64,000 nucleotides of DNA from Pseudomonadota bacterium (GCA_023423065.1 JAFAGC010000080.1:23903-87902), one strand, 5' to 3'; positions 25,784 through 34,103 are shown, counted from the stretch's first letter. Program-made: numbers and translations. Notes: generated by a model not told the origin, from the letters alone.

Positions 25784-26725
25784 CTATCTACGCGACCGCT
25801 TGCGCGCGGATCTGGCGCGCGTCGACTTCGCGGCCGCCTTGCGCTTCACCTTGCTGCGAACCTTGCGCGCCTTCGCGCGCACGACCGCGCGCGTCTTCGC
25901 CTTGGCGCGACGCGCGCGCGCGATCCGCGACGGGCGCGGATTCGCCTTCTTGAGCCGCACGGCCTTGCGCGCGCGCTTCTTCGCCTTGACCGTGGCGCGT
26001 TTGGCGGCGACTCGCGACCCCTTGGCCTTCGCCTTCTTTTCCTGCCTGCGCGGAACGGCCGCCGCTCCACCGCCCGCGGCGAGCGTATCGAACATCCTTT
26101 GCGTGACCACGTCGATGTCCCCCTCGGCGTCGATCACGCGGATCAGGCCGGTGTAGGAGTAGTAGCCGGAGACCGGCTTGCGGGTCTTTTCCTCGTAGAC
26201 ACGCAGGCGCTCGCGCACGGTGTCTTCCTGGTCGTCGGGGCGCTGCACCACCTGGTGGGCGGCGCTGCCCGGTACGCATTCCGGCGGAATCGACGGCGGC
26301 GCGGAATCGACGTGGAAGACCTTGCCGCACAACTCACAGACGCGGCGGCCGGACAGCCGCTTCACGAGCTGGTCGGTGTTCACCTCGAAGAGCAGCACGA
26401 CGTCGATGGGCTTGCCGAGCTCGGCGAGCAGCTTGGTCAAGCCTTCCGCCTGGGCGATCGTGCGCGGGAAGCCGTCGAGGATGAAGCCGTTCGCCGCATC
26501 GGACTTCGTGAGCCGGTCGCGGATGATCTCGAGCATCGTCTCGTCGTCGACGTACGCGCCCGCGGCCATGATTTCCTTGGCGCGCAACCCCAGCGGCGTT
26601 CCATCCGCAAGGTGCTTGCGCAGGATGTCGCCCGTGGACACGTGCGGAATGCGGAAATGTTTTACGAGACGCTGGGCCTGGGTGCCCTTGCCCGATCCGG
26701 GCGCGCCCATGAGTACGATGCGCAT
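25784..26725 (-). CDS. adk: adenylate kinase with long basic C-terminal tail
   Basis: Residues 1 to about 222 are a standard long-form adenylate kinase (ATP + AMP to 2 ADP): P-loop GAPGSGKGT (7-15), AMP-binding DGFPRT (84-89), LID with Cys 130, 133 and 150, and TRKPVSGYY. The enzyme is then extended by about 88 residues (226-313) made almost wholly of Lys, Arg, Ala, Ser and Val. By my count 43 are Lys or Arg and only one is acidic. The extension resembles histone-H1-like or AlgP-like tails and suggests nucleic-acid or polyphosphate binding, which is an inference. No frameshift is needed. It is divergent from pfp and converges with rnd. Confidence 0.95.
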   Translation of the reverse strand: MRIVLMGAPGSGKGTQAQRLVKHFRIPHVSTGDILRKHLADGTPLGLRAKEIMAAGAYVDDETMLEIIRDRLTKSDAANGFILDGFPRTIAQAEGLTKLLAELGKPIDVVLLFEVNTDQLVKRLSGRRVCELCGKVFHVDSAPPSIPPECVPGSAAHQVVQRPDDQEDTVRERLRVYEEKTRKPVSGYYSYTGLIRVIDAEGDIDVVTQRMFDTLAAGGGAAAVPRRQEKKAKAKGSRVAAKRATVKAKKRARKAVRLKKANPRPSRIARARRAKAKTRAVVRAKARKVRSKVKRKAAAKSTRARSARKRSRR

Positions 26726-26833
26726 GTTAGATTTGACCTTGAAACCTGCCCCCTCGAAGGGGCGTCACAGTACCCAAACCACTACCGTTCGGCAAACGCC
26801 GGCGAGACATCAAACGAGACAACGGAAGCCCAC

Positions 26834-28120
26834 ATGAGCAAGCGCCCTACCGCCCGTAAATCCAAGCCCATGAATGCGTTTTATGCTCAATCGGGTGGCG
26901 TCTCGGCGGTCATCAATGCGTCCGCCGCGGGCGTCATCGAAGCGGCGATGAAGTCGAAGAAAATCGGCAAGGTCTATGCGGGACGGCACGGCATCGTCGG
27001 CGCGTTGACCGAAGATCTCATTGACGTGAGCCGCGAGTCGCTCGCGACGATCAAGGGCCTGCGCCACACGCCGGCCGGCGCGTTCGGCAGCGCCCGTTAC
27101 AAGCTCAAGAGCCTCGAGCAGGATCGCGCGAAGTACGAGCGCCTCATCGAGGTCTTCAAGGCGCACGACATCGGTTATTTCTTCTACAACGGCGGCAACG
27201 ATTCGATGGACACGGCGAACAAGGTGTCCCAGATCGGCGATCAGCTCGGCCACCGCGTGATCTGCGTCGGCGTGCCGAAGACCGTCGACAACGACCTGCC
27301 GCACACCGACTGCACGCCCGGCTTCGGCTCGGTCGCGAAGTACATCGCGGTCTCGACGCGCGAAGCCGCGCTCGACGTCGCCTCGATGGCGAAGACTTCG
27401 ACGAAAGTGTTCGTCATGGAAGTCATGGGACGCCACGCCGGCTGGATCGTCGCGGCCGCGGGGCTCGCGGGCAAGGGCCCGGACGAGGCGCCGCACATCA
27501 TCCTGTTCCCCGAAATCGCCTTCGACAAGGAGAAGTTCCTCGCGAAGGTGAAGGATGTAGTTAGCCGGGTGGGTTACTGCGTGGTCGTCGTGTCCGAAGG
27601 CGTGCACGACGCCGACGGCAAGTTCCTCGCGGACGCCGGCACCAAGGATGCCTTCGGCCACACGCAGCTCGGCGGCGTCGCGCCGGTCGTCGCGAACATG
27701 GTCCGCGAAGCGCATGGCTACAAGTACCACTGGGCCGTGCCCGACTACCTGCAGCGCGCCTCGCGCCACATCGCCTCGAAGGTGGACGTGCAGCAGGCCT
27801 ACGCGATGGGCAAGGCCGCGGTCGAGCTCGCGGTCAGCGGCCAGGACGCTGTCATGCCGACCATCATCCGCAAGAAGTCGAAGCCCTATAAGTGGGTCGT
27901 CGGAAGCGTGCCGCTGTCCGAGGTCGCGAACGTCGAGAAGAAGCTGCCGCGCGATTACATAACCGAGGACGGCTTCGGCATCACCGAGAAGTGCCGCGCC
28001 TACCTGCAGCCGCTGATCGAGGGTGAGGACTATCCGCCCTACAAGGATGGCCTGCCCGTGTACGTGAAGATCAAGGGCGTCGCGGTCAAAAAGAAGCTGA
28101 ACACCGAATTCAAACCCTGA
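26834..28120 (+). CDS. pfp: pyrophosphate-dependent 6-phosphofructokinase
   Basis: The 428-residue protein is a phosphofructokinase. Two positions favour pyrophosphate over ATP as phosphoryl donor: PKTVDND (Lys where ATP enzymes have Gly) and GGNDS (Asp where ATP enzymes have Gly). The fructose-6-phosphate motif MGRHAGW is intact. PPi enzymes work reversibly in glycolysis, gluconeogenesis and the sedoheptulose route. ACGGAAG lies before ATG 26834. The next gene, 211 bases on, is a proton-pumping pyrophosphatase, which supports a PPi-based role. Confidence 0.9.
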   Translation: MSKRPTARKSKPMNAFYAQSGGVSAVINASAAGVIEAAMKSKKIGKVYAGRHGIVGALTEDLIDVSRESLATIKGLRHTPAGAFGSARYKLKSLEQDRAKYERLIEVFKAHDIGYFFYNGGNDSMDTANKVSQIGDQLGHRVICVGVPKTVDNDLPHTDCTPGFGSVAKYIAVSTREAALDVASMAKTSTKVFVMEVMGRHAGWIVAAAGLAGKGPDEAPHIILFPEIAFDKEKFLAKVKDVVSRVGYCVVVVSEGVHDADGKFLADAGTKDAFGHTQLGGVAPVVANMVREAHGYKYHWAVPDYLQRASRHIASKVDVQQAYAMGKAAVELAVSGQDAVMPTIIRKKSKPYKWVVGSVPLSEVANVEKKLPRDYITEDGFGITEKCRAYLQPLIEGEDYPPYKDGLPVYVKIKGVAVKKKLNTEFKP

Positions 28121-28331
28121 GTTCGGCGCACAAAGTCAGGCCGGGGGATGCGTTTACGCAAGCCCCGACCAACTCTCTTGCGACCTACGGCGCTGTCTCA
28201 CGCTGTCATTCCCTGAATCGGGTTGGCCGGGCCTCTGCTCGGTGTTATTGTCCGCGCCCTCTTATGGGCGGCCGGCTCTGCGGACGTCCGTAACCAACTA
28301 ATAAATCGCTGATTTCCGACAGGAGTTCCGC

Positions 28332-30407
28332 ATGACTGCCACGACGTGGCTGTGGCTGGCCATTGGTGCCGGCATCGTCGCCGTTCTGTACGGCGTGTTC
28401 TCGATGATGGCGATCCTCAAGCTTCCCGCGGGTAACGCGCGCATGCAGGAAATCGCGGCGGCCATCCAGGCCGGCGCCAAGGCCTACCTCAACCGGCAGT
28501 ACACGACGATCTCGATCGTCGGCGCGGCGCTGTTCATCGTCATCGGCTTCGCGCTCGACTGGTACACGGCGGGCGGCTTCGCGGTCGGCGCGGTGCTCTC
28601 GGGCCTGGCCGGATACATCGGCATGAACATCTCGGTGCGCGCCAACGTGCGCACGGCCGAGGCCGCCAACAACGGACTCAACGCCGCGCTGCAGGTCGCG
28701 TTCAAGGGCGGCGCCATCACCGGCATGCTGGTGGTCGGCCTCGGCCTGCTGGGTGTCGCGGCCTACTACGCGTTCCTCGCGCACATCCTCCCCACCGACA
28801 AGCAGGACGTGGCGCTGCATGCGCTCGTAGGTCTCGCGTTCGGCGGCTCGCTGATTTCGATCTTCGCGCGACTGGGCGGCGGCATCTTCACCAAGGGCGC
28901 GGACGTCGGCGCCGACCTCGTCGGCAAGGTCGAAGCCGGCATTCCCGAGGACGATCCGCGCAATCCTGCGGTCATCGCGGACAACGTGGGCGACAACGTC
29001 GGCGACTGCGCCGGCATGGCCGCGGACCTGTTCGAGACCTATGCGGTGACCCTGGTCGCGACCATGCTGCTGGGCGGTCTCATGATGTCGGGCATGGGCG
29101 TGAACGCGGTGATCTATCCGCTCGCGCTCGGCTCGGCGTCCATCGTCGCCTCGATCATCGGCACGTTCTTCGTGAAGACCTCCGAGGGCGGCAAGATCAT
29201 GAACGCGCTGTACAAGGGCGTCATCGTCTCGGGCGTCATCTCGGCCATCGCGTTCTGGTTCATCACCGAAGCGCTGGTCATGAACACCGAGGCCGAGCCG
29301 GCGCTCGCGCGGCACCTCTTCTACTGCGCGCTGATCGGCCTCGCGCTCACCGCGGCGATGATCGTCATCACCGAGTACTACACGGCGACCGAGTACAGCC
29401 CGGTTCAAAAGACCGCGGCGGCGTCGCAGACCGGCCACGCGACCAACATCATTGCTGGCCTCGGAGTGTCGATGAAGTCGACGGCACTGCCGGTCATCGC
29501 GATCTGCCTGGCCATCTACGGCGCGTATGAGTTGGGCGGCCTGTACGGAATCGCGATCGCGGCCACCTCGATGCTGTCGCTGACCGGCATGGTCGTGGCG
29601 CTCGATGCGTACGGCCCGATCACCGACAACGCCGGCGGCATCGCCGAGATGTCGGGCCTCGACAAGAAGATCCGCGACATCACGGATCCGCTCGACGCCG
29701 TGGGCAACACGACGAAGGCGGTCACGAAGGGTTACGCGATCGGTTCGGCCGGTCTCGCCGCGCTCGTGCTGTTCGCCGACTACACGCACAACCTCGAGAC
29801 CCACCTCGCCGCCACCGGTCGCGAGATGGTGTCGTTCTCGCTGTCCGATCCGGCCGTGATCATCGGCCTGTTCATCGGCGGCCTCGTGCCCTATCTATTC
29901 GGCGCGATGGCGATGGAAGCCGTCGGCCGCGCCGCGGGCTCGGTTGTGACGGAAGTGCGCCGCCAGTTCCGCGAGATCAAGGGGATCATGGAAGGCACCG
30001 CGAAGCCGGAGTACGGCACCGCGGTCGACCTACTGACGCGCGCCGCGATCAAGGAAATGATCGTCCCCTCGCTGCTGCCCATCCTGATCCCGGTGATCGT
30101 GGCCTTCGGCCTCAACTGGCTCATGGGCCCGGGCGCCGGCATCCGCGCGCTCGGCGGCCTGCTGATCGGCACGATCGTCACGGGCCTCTTCGTCGCGATC
30201 TCCATGTGCACCGGTGGCGGCGCCTGGGACAACGCGAAGAAGTACATCGAGGAAGGCAACTTCGGCGGCAAGGGTTCCGAAGCGCACAAGGCCTCGGTCA
30301 CGGGCGACACGGTCGGCGATCCCTACAAGGACACCGCCGGTCCCGCGATCAACCCATTGATCAAGATCATCAACATCGTCGCGTTGTTGCTGGTGCCCCT
30401 GCTGTAA
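28332..30407 (+). CDS. hppA: membrane-bound proton-translocating pyrophosphatase, K+-independent type
   Basis: The 691-residue integral membrane protein couples PPi hydrolysis to proton pumping (and could run backwards to make PPi). Signature blocks are DNVGDNVGDCAGMAADLFET and DAYGPITDNAGGIAEM. Lys 462 in GNTTKAVTKG, with Thr three residues on, is the mark of the K+-independent class; K+-dependent pumps have Ala and Gly there. Roughly 15-16 hydrophobic segments fit the family. AGGAG lies 8 bases before the ATG. A dispersed repeat begins 2 bases after the stop. Confidence 0.96.
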   Translation: MTATTWLWLAIGAGIVAVLYGVFSMMAILKLPAGNARMQEIAAAIQAGAKAYLNRQYTTISIVGAALFIVIGFALDWYTAGGFAVGAVLSGLAGYIGMNISVRANVRTAEAANNGLNAALQVAFKGGAITGMLVVGLGLLGVAAYYAFLAHILPTDKQDVALHALVGLAFGGSLISIFARLGGGIFTKGADVGADLVGKVEAGIPEDDPRNPAVIADNVGDNVGDCAGMAADLFETYAVTLVATMLLGGLMMSGMGVNAVIYPLALGSASIVASIIGTFFVKTSEGGKIMNALYKGVIVSGVISAIAFWFITEALVMNTEAEPALARHLFYCALIGLALTAAMIVITEYYTATEYSPVQKTAAASQTGHATNIIAGLGVSMKSTALPVIAICLAIYGAYELGGLYGIAIAATSMLSLTGMVVALDAYGPITDNAGGIAEMSGLDKKIRDITDPLDAVGNTTKAVTKGYAIGSAGLAALVLFADYTHNLETHLAATGREMVSFSLSDPAVIIGLFIGGLVPYLFGAMAMEAVGRAAGSVVTEVRRQFREIKGIMEGTAKPEYGTAVDLLTRAAIKEMIVPSLLPILIPVIVAFGLNWLMGPGAGIRALGGLLIGTIVTGLFVAISMCTGGGAWDNAKKYIEEGNFGGKGSEAHKASVTGDTVGDPYKDTAGPAINPLIKIINIVALLLVPLL

Positions 30408-30408
30408 G

Positions 30409-30488
30409 AAATGGGGACATTCTCGTCGGTCGCATGCGACCGACCCTGGCAAACGGGGACAGATCTGACGGTCTGTCCCCGTTTTGCT
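30409..30488. repeat. dispersed GGGGAC repeat, copy 3
   Basis: The copy starts AAATGGGGACATTCTC 2 bases past the hppA stop. It contains a perfect 20-base palindrome (30425-30444, centred on GCATGC), then AAACGGGGACAGA (30451-30463), which pairs perfectly with TCTGTCCCCGTTT (30472-30484) over an 8-base loop and is followed by a further T and GC. The second hairpin with its T run could terminate hppA transcription. Confidence 0.85.
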
Positions 30489-30555
30489 TCTGGGGAAGTG
30501 AAATAACATCCCCATCTCGCCGGTCCCCCGAATGAACCCCGAGGAGTCGCGAGAA

Positions 30556-30957
30556 ATGGCGAACGAACATTTCCCCGTCGAGAAATCCGAAACCGAGTGG
30601 CGCTCGCTGCTGTCGCCGGAGCAGTTCCGCGTGCTGCGCGAGCACGGCACCGAACGCGCGGGCACGAGTTCGCTCAACTACGAGAAGCGCACCGGCCAAT
30701 ACGAATGCGCCGCCTGCGGCCATCCGCTGTTCGAGTCGAGCACGAAATACGAAAGCGGATCCGGCTGGCCCAGCTTCTTCCGGCCGTTGCCCGGCGCGGT
30801 CGCGACGACCACGGATACTTCACACGGCATGACGCGCGTGGAAGTGCATTGCGCGAACTGCGGCGGTCATCTCGGTCACGTGTTCAACGACGGTCCCGCG
30901 CCGACCGGGCAGCGTTACTGCATGAACGGGATTTCCCTCAAGTTCGAGCCGAAGTAG
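30556..30957 (+). CDS. msrB: peptide-methionine (R)-S-oxide reductase MsrB
   Basis: MsrB reduces the R-sulfoxide of methionine in damaged proteins. The 133-residue product has both zinc pairs (CAACG and CANCG), the SGWPSFF substrate loop and the catalytic Cys in RYCMN near the C terminus. GAGGAG nine bases before ATG 30556 favours that start over the upstream ATG at 30532. There is no signal peptide, so it is cytoplasmic. Confidence 0.95.
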   Translation: MANEHFPVEKSETEWRSLLSPEQFRVLREHGTERAGTSSLNYEKRTGQYECAACGHPLFESSTKYESGSGWPSFFRPLPGAVATTTDTSHGMTRVEVHCANCGGHLGHVFNDGPAPTGQRYCMNGISLKFEPK

Positions 30958-30963
30958 TCCTGG

Positions 30964-31341
30964 CTACCTGCGGCGGACTCCGGGCCGCGTGAATCGTCCG
31001 GAATCGCTGATCGAGGATTCGCGCGCCGCGGGGTCCTTGTCTGCGTCGACGACCGGCCCGGCGTTGACGAGCACCGCGCTCACGAGCTTGTTGAGTCGCG
31101 TGCAATAGGCGGCCACTTCGGGACTCGCCTGGTCCTGGAAATCCTCGAGCGCCTGCGCGATGTCCTGCAGGCGTCGCTCGATCCGTGAATCCATCTTGAG
31201 AGAGTGCGTGACACAGGCGCTGACGCAGGCCGTGATCTCGGCGTCGAGGGCGCCAATCTGGGTGCCGGCGATGTTCAGTCCGCGCATTTCGAGCGGACAG
31301 CCCGCCTGCAGATGCTCGCGCCACATTTGCGACAGTTGCAT
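30964..31341 (-). CDS. hypothetical protein, mostly helical
   Basis: The 125-residue frame has a good ribosome site (GGGGAGG about 9 bases before the ATG) and ordinary composition, which support it over the overlapping frame that starts at 31348. It is predicted to be helical in the middle (IERRLQDIAQALEDFQDQAS) with four Cys residues in the first two thirds (two of them in ITACVSACV). I do not recognise a family. It converges with msrB, with only 6 bases between the stops. Confidence 0.6.
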   Translation of the reverse strand: MQLSQMWREHLQAGCPLEMRGLNIAGTQIGALDAEITACVSACVTHSLKMDSRIERRLQDIAQALEDFQDQASPEVAAYCTRLNKLVSAVLVNAGPVVDADKDPAARESSISDSGRFTRPGVRRR

Positions 31342-31672
31342 CGCCCATCGCCTCCCCTGAGGTTAGCGGGGGAAACTACCGCAAATTTCCGCCACAGTCC
31401 TGCGCAATTTCCGGCCGCGCGGGCCGGTCTTTCTGGACGTCGGGACTCGCCGCACGGAGGTCCGCGTGGCGCGTCGCCCACAGGCCAGCGTCGCGGTATC
31501 GCCGATGCGTCGTAACTGCCTGATTGGCTTGGGGAACAGAGCCCCATCAGGAACGTTGCGGACCCGCAATGGCGGGCAAACAAAAGTCTCCGCGGCCGGC
31601 GCGGCCTAACTGGTCACGAGGCGACGCGGCGGGTTTCGACACGGTCCAATCCAACTACTGCGGGAGAATTCG
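31342..31672. other. 331-base intergenic region without a supported gene
   Basis: The stretch separates the divergent 125-residue hypothetical gene and doxX. A 102-codon minus-strand frame (31275-31583) overlaps the hypothetical gene and has Arg/Pro/Cys-rich shadow-type composition. I see no hairpin with a T run, tRNA or clear promoter. The last bases carry the doxX ribosome site (GCGGGAGAATTCG). Confidence 0.5.
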
Positions 31673-32140
31673 ATGACCACGCTTGCCAGGTTCAATGCCT
31701 TCGATGCCGTCGTCGCACGGGTGTGCGACCTGCTCCAGCCGCCGGTGCTGCTCGGCATCCGCCTGTGGGTGAGCTGGCAGTTCCTCGCGTCGGGCTGGCT
31801 CAAGCTAACTACCTGGGACACGACGGTCGAGTTGTTCCGCAGCGAGTACCGCGTGCCGCTGCTGGCGCCCGAACTCGCCGCGGTCGCGGGAACCTTCGGC
31901 GAGCTCGTCTTCCCCGTGTTGCTCGTGGCCGGCCTCTTCACCCGCGTCGGGGCGCTCGGCCTGTTCGCGGTCAACGCGGTCGCGCTCGCTTCCTACTGGC
32001 ACGTGCTCGGCGCCGATGGCTTCGAGGCCGCCCGTGGCCAGCACTACCTCTGGGGACTCATGCTGATCGTGCTGATCGCGTTCGGTGGAGGCCGCTGGTC
32101 GCTCGATGCTCTGCGCGGCGGACAGGGAGCGCCGCGCTAA
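31673..32140 (+). CDS. DoxX-family membrane protein
   Basis: The 155-residue protein has four hydrophobic segments and the DoxX look: LLGIRLWVSWQFLASGWLKL at the first helix, then a second helix with AGTFGELVFPVLLVAGLFTR. DoxX proteins are inner-membrane proteins linked in some bacteria to redox and thiol stress. GGGAG lies 8 bases before the ATG. It is 78 bases upstream of a thioredoxin-fold gene in the same direction. Confidence 0.88.
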   Translation: MTTLARFNAFDAVVARVCDLLQPPVLLGIRLWVSWQFLASGWLKLTTWDTTVELFRSEYRVPLLAPELAAVAGTFGELVFPVLLVAGLFTRVGALGLFAVNAVALASYWHVLGADGFEAARGQHYLWGLMLIVLIAFGGGRWSLDALRGGQGAPR

Positions 32141-32218
32141 CTAAGGTCGGCGAGCACTGACAATACATCGCGTCGCGCGCGAGTCGCCGCGCGTCGGCGC
32201 GGTGACACAATTCCCGCG

Positions 32219-33082
32219 GTGGAACCCCGCACCGCCTGGATCACGCTCGCCTGTGCCATCGCCGCGATTGCGCTCGGCGCGTGGCTGCTGCGCCCGCGAT
32301 CCAGCCGACGCTCGCACCTCGCGACCGTCGGCGCCTGGACCGCGATTCTGCTCGGTTACGGCTGGGTCGGCGTCCTCGCGCTTGCGTACTTCACCGGCAG
32401 ATTCGGTCCCGACAGACTGTGGTTCCGCGCGCCTGCGTTCTATGTCTGCGTCGCCGTGCTGGTCGCGGGCGCCGCCTGGTGGTTCACGCGGGACATGCCC
32501 GCGCGTCTGCGCCTCGGCATTCCCGCCGCCGCGCTCGCGCTGCTCGGCGCGGTCGGAATACTGTTGCGGCTGGATGGACGCTCGACGCCCATCGCGATGA
32601 TGATGCCGACTCTGAACGCGCGCGCACCCGACCTCACGTACTTCGACACCGCCGGAGAACTGCGCAGCCTCTCGGAGCTGCACGGCAACGTGGTGCTGAT
32701 CAATTTCTGGGCGACGTGGTGCGCACCCTGCCGGCAGGAGATGCCGCTGCTGTCGAAGATGCAACGCGAGCACGGGGACGACGGATTCGTCGTGTTGTAC
32801 GTGTCGCTGGAAGAGCCCGCCGTGCTCGAGAAATTCCTGGCGACGAACCGCTTCGACGGCATCCAGGGCCGGCTCGATCGCGCGCCGGATTTCTACGACG
32901 CGGGCAGGTTCTATCCACTGAGCTACCTGATCGGCCGCGACGGCGAGGTCGCCGAACGCTGGAGCGGCCGGCCCAACGAAGACTGGCTCGCGTGGATCAT
33001 CGACGAGCAGCTCGCGGCCGCGCCCGCCGCGCGCCCGCGATCAACCCGCCTCGAGCACGATGTCCCAGCGCGCGAGCAGTGA
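32219..33082 (+). CDS. membrane-anchored thioredoxin-fold protein (TlpA/redoxin type)
   Basis: The 287-residue product has three or four N-terminal membrane segments (residues about 7-25, 38-60, 75-90, 99-115) and then a TlpA-like thioredoxin domain with the active-site FWATWCAPCRQEMPLL (about 160-175). The domain should face the periplasm and act as a disulfide reductase, as in cytochrome c maturation, though no target is nearby. The start is GTG 32219. Its 3' end overlaps the convergent dioxygenase gene by 42 bases. Confidence 0.87.
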   Translation: MEPRTAWITLACAIAAIALGAWLLRPRSSRRSHLATVGAWTAILLGYGWVGVLALAYFTGRFGPDRLWFRAPAFYVCVAVLVAGAAWWFTRDMPARLRLGIPAAALALLGAVGILLRLDGRSTPIAMMMPTLNARAPDLTYFDTAGELRSLSELHGNVVLINFWATWCAPCRQEMPLLSKMQREHGDDGFVVLYVSLEEPAVLEKFLATNRFDGIQGRLDRAPDFYDAGRFYPLSYLIGRDGEVAERWSGRPNEDWLAWIIDEQLAAAPAARPRSTRLEHDVPAREQ

Positions 33083-33700
33083 ATCGGTCTCGAGACCGCT
33101 CGTCGGCGGACCCACGTCGGCGATCAGCAGTTTGCGGCCCTCGCCGGTCCGCTCGAGGATGAAGTCGCCGTCGTTGCGCGCCTCGCCTGGAAAATACATC
33201 TGCGTGACCAGCCGGTTCGACTTCCCGGACACGCCGAAGTGCACGTGCGGTGGCCGCATGCCGCCGCCAGCCGGGTAGGCGCCGGGCTTGATCGTCTTGA
33301 AGCGGTAGCGGCCTTCCTCGTCGGCCACGAGATTCGCGTATCCCTCGAAGTTCGGATCGAGCGGCGCGTTGTTGTCGTCGTCGGGATGCGTGTAGCGCCC
33401 GTAGGTGTTCGCTTGCCAGATCTCGATGCGCGCACCCGCCACCGGTTTGCCGGTGACGTCGAGTACGCGGCCCATCACGTGGACCACCTGCCCGGCCGCC
33501 CGCCCCGCGCGGCCCTTCACCGTCGTGAGATCCGCGTCGGCGTCGAGTGGTTTTTCGAGTGGATAGAAAGGACCCGAGGTCTGCGCGGGCGTGCGCCGCG
33601 GCTGCGCGGCGGCGGCGACGCTGCTGAGTACGCTGGCCACACCCCAGGCACCCGTTGCGGCCAGGAGACTTCGTCGCGAATACCGGGTCGAGCGTCGCAT
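33041..33700 (-). CDS. intradiol ring-cleavage dioxygenase-like protein, Tat-exported
   Basis: The 219-residue product starts with a Tat-type signal (SRRSLLAATGAWGVASV) and then has the intradiol dioxygenase beta-sandwich. The expected Fe(III) ligands are seen as Tyr in the Pro-Phe-Tyr-Pro segment or in NTYGRYTHPD, and His in PPHVHFGV. Export to the periplasm is unusual for catechol or protocatechuate dioxygenases, but typical of a subgroup of small single-subunit homologues whose substrates are unknown. The open frame upstream of 33700 belongs to the overlap with the VOC gene region. Confidence 0.85.
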   Translation of the reverse strand: MRRSTRYSRRSLLAATGAWGVASVLSSVAAAAQPRRTPAQTSGPFYPLEKPLDADADLTTVKGRAGRAAGQVVHVMGRVLDVTGKPVAGARIEIWQANTYGRYTHPDDDNNAPLDPNFEGYANLVADEEGRYRFKTIKPGAYPAGGGMRPPHVHFGVSGKSNRLVTQMYFPGEARNDGDFILERTGEGRKLLIADVGPPTSGLETDSLLARWDIVLEAG

Positions 33701-33716
33701 GCGGCACCTCCAACGT

Positions 33717-34103
33717 TCACTGACCGGGTGGGGGCTCCCAGAGTTCGACCTTGTTGCCATCCGGGTCGACGACCCAGCCGAACTTCCCGTATTCGGACTC
33801 GTCGACCTTGTCCATGACCTCGCAGCCCTCCGCCCGCAGCGCGGCGACGAGCGCATGAATGTCCGCGACCCGGTAGTTGATCATCACGCCCGCGCTGCTC
33901 GGATCGAAGTAGTTCGACGACGCGTCGAACACGCTCCAGACGGTGGTGCCCTCGCCCGCCGGATTGTCCGGCGACTTCCAGCGAAACGCGAAGCCACCCC
34001 ATTCCTCGATGTCGATGCCGAGATGGCGCTGGTACCACTCGCGCAATCTCGCGGGGTCGCCCGACTTGATGAACACTCCTCCGATCCCGGTGACCCGCTT
34101 CAT
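33717..34103 (-). CDS. VOC-family (glyoxalase-like) protein
   Basis: The 128-residue protein is a single vicinal-oxygen-chelate unit: IGGVFIKSGDPARLREWYQRHLG at the start and FGWVVDPDGNKVELWEP at the end, the latter with the metal-binding Glu. Metal-dependent isomerase, dioxygenase or resistance roles are all possible. GGAGGG lies before the ATG. It is just upstream of, and co-directional with, the dioxygenase gene (16 bases), so the two may act on the same aromatic or thiol compound; this is an inference. Confidence 0.87.
   Translation of the reverse strand: MKRVTGIGGVFIKSGDPARLREWYQRHLGIDIEEWGGFAFRWKSPDNPAGEGTTVWSVFDASSNYFDPSSAGVMINYRVADIHALVAALRAEGCEVMDKVDESEYGKFGWVVDPDGNKVELWEPPPGQ

Noticed and set aside
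26720..26833. Promoter for pfp (TTGACC near 26735)
   Set aside because: A -35-like TTGACC exists, but no -10 hexamer at a suitable distance. The small hairpin CCCCCTCGAAGGGG is not followed by T residues.
28245..29804. Long minus-strand open frame (519 codons) opposite hppA
   Set aside because: It is fully antisense to a certain gene. Its product is rich in Arg, Asp and Glu without any domain, as expected from shadow frames in high-GC DNA.
31275..31583. 102-codon frame overlapping the hypothetical gene and the doxX leader
   Set aside because: No ribosome site that I can see; composition is Arg/Cys/Pro rich and it overlaps a better candidate.
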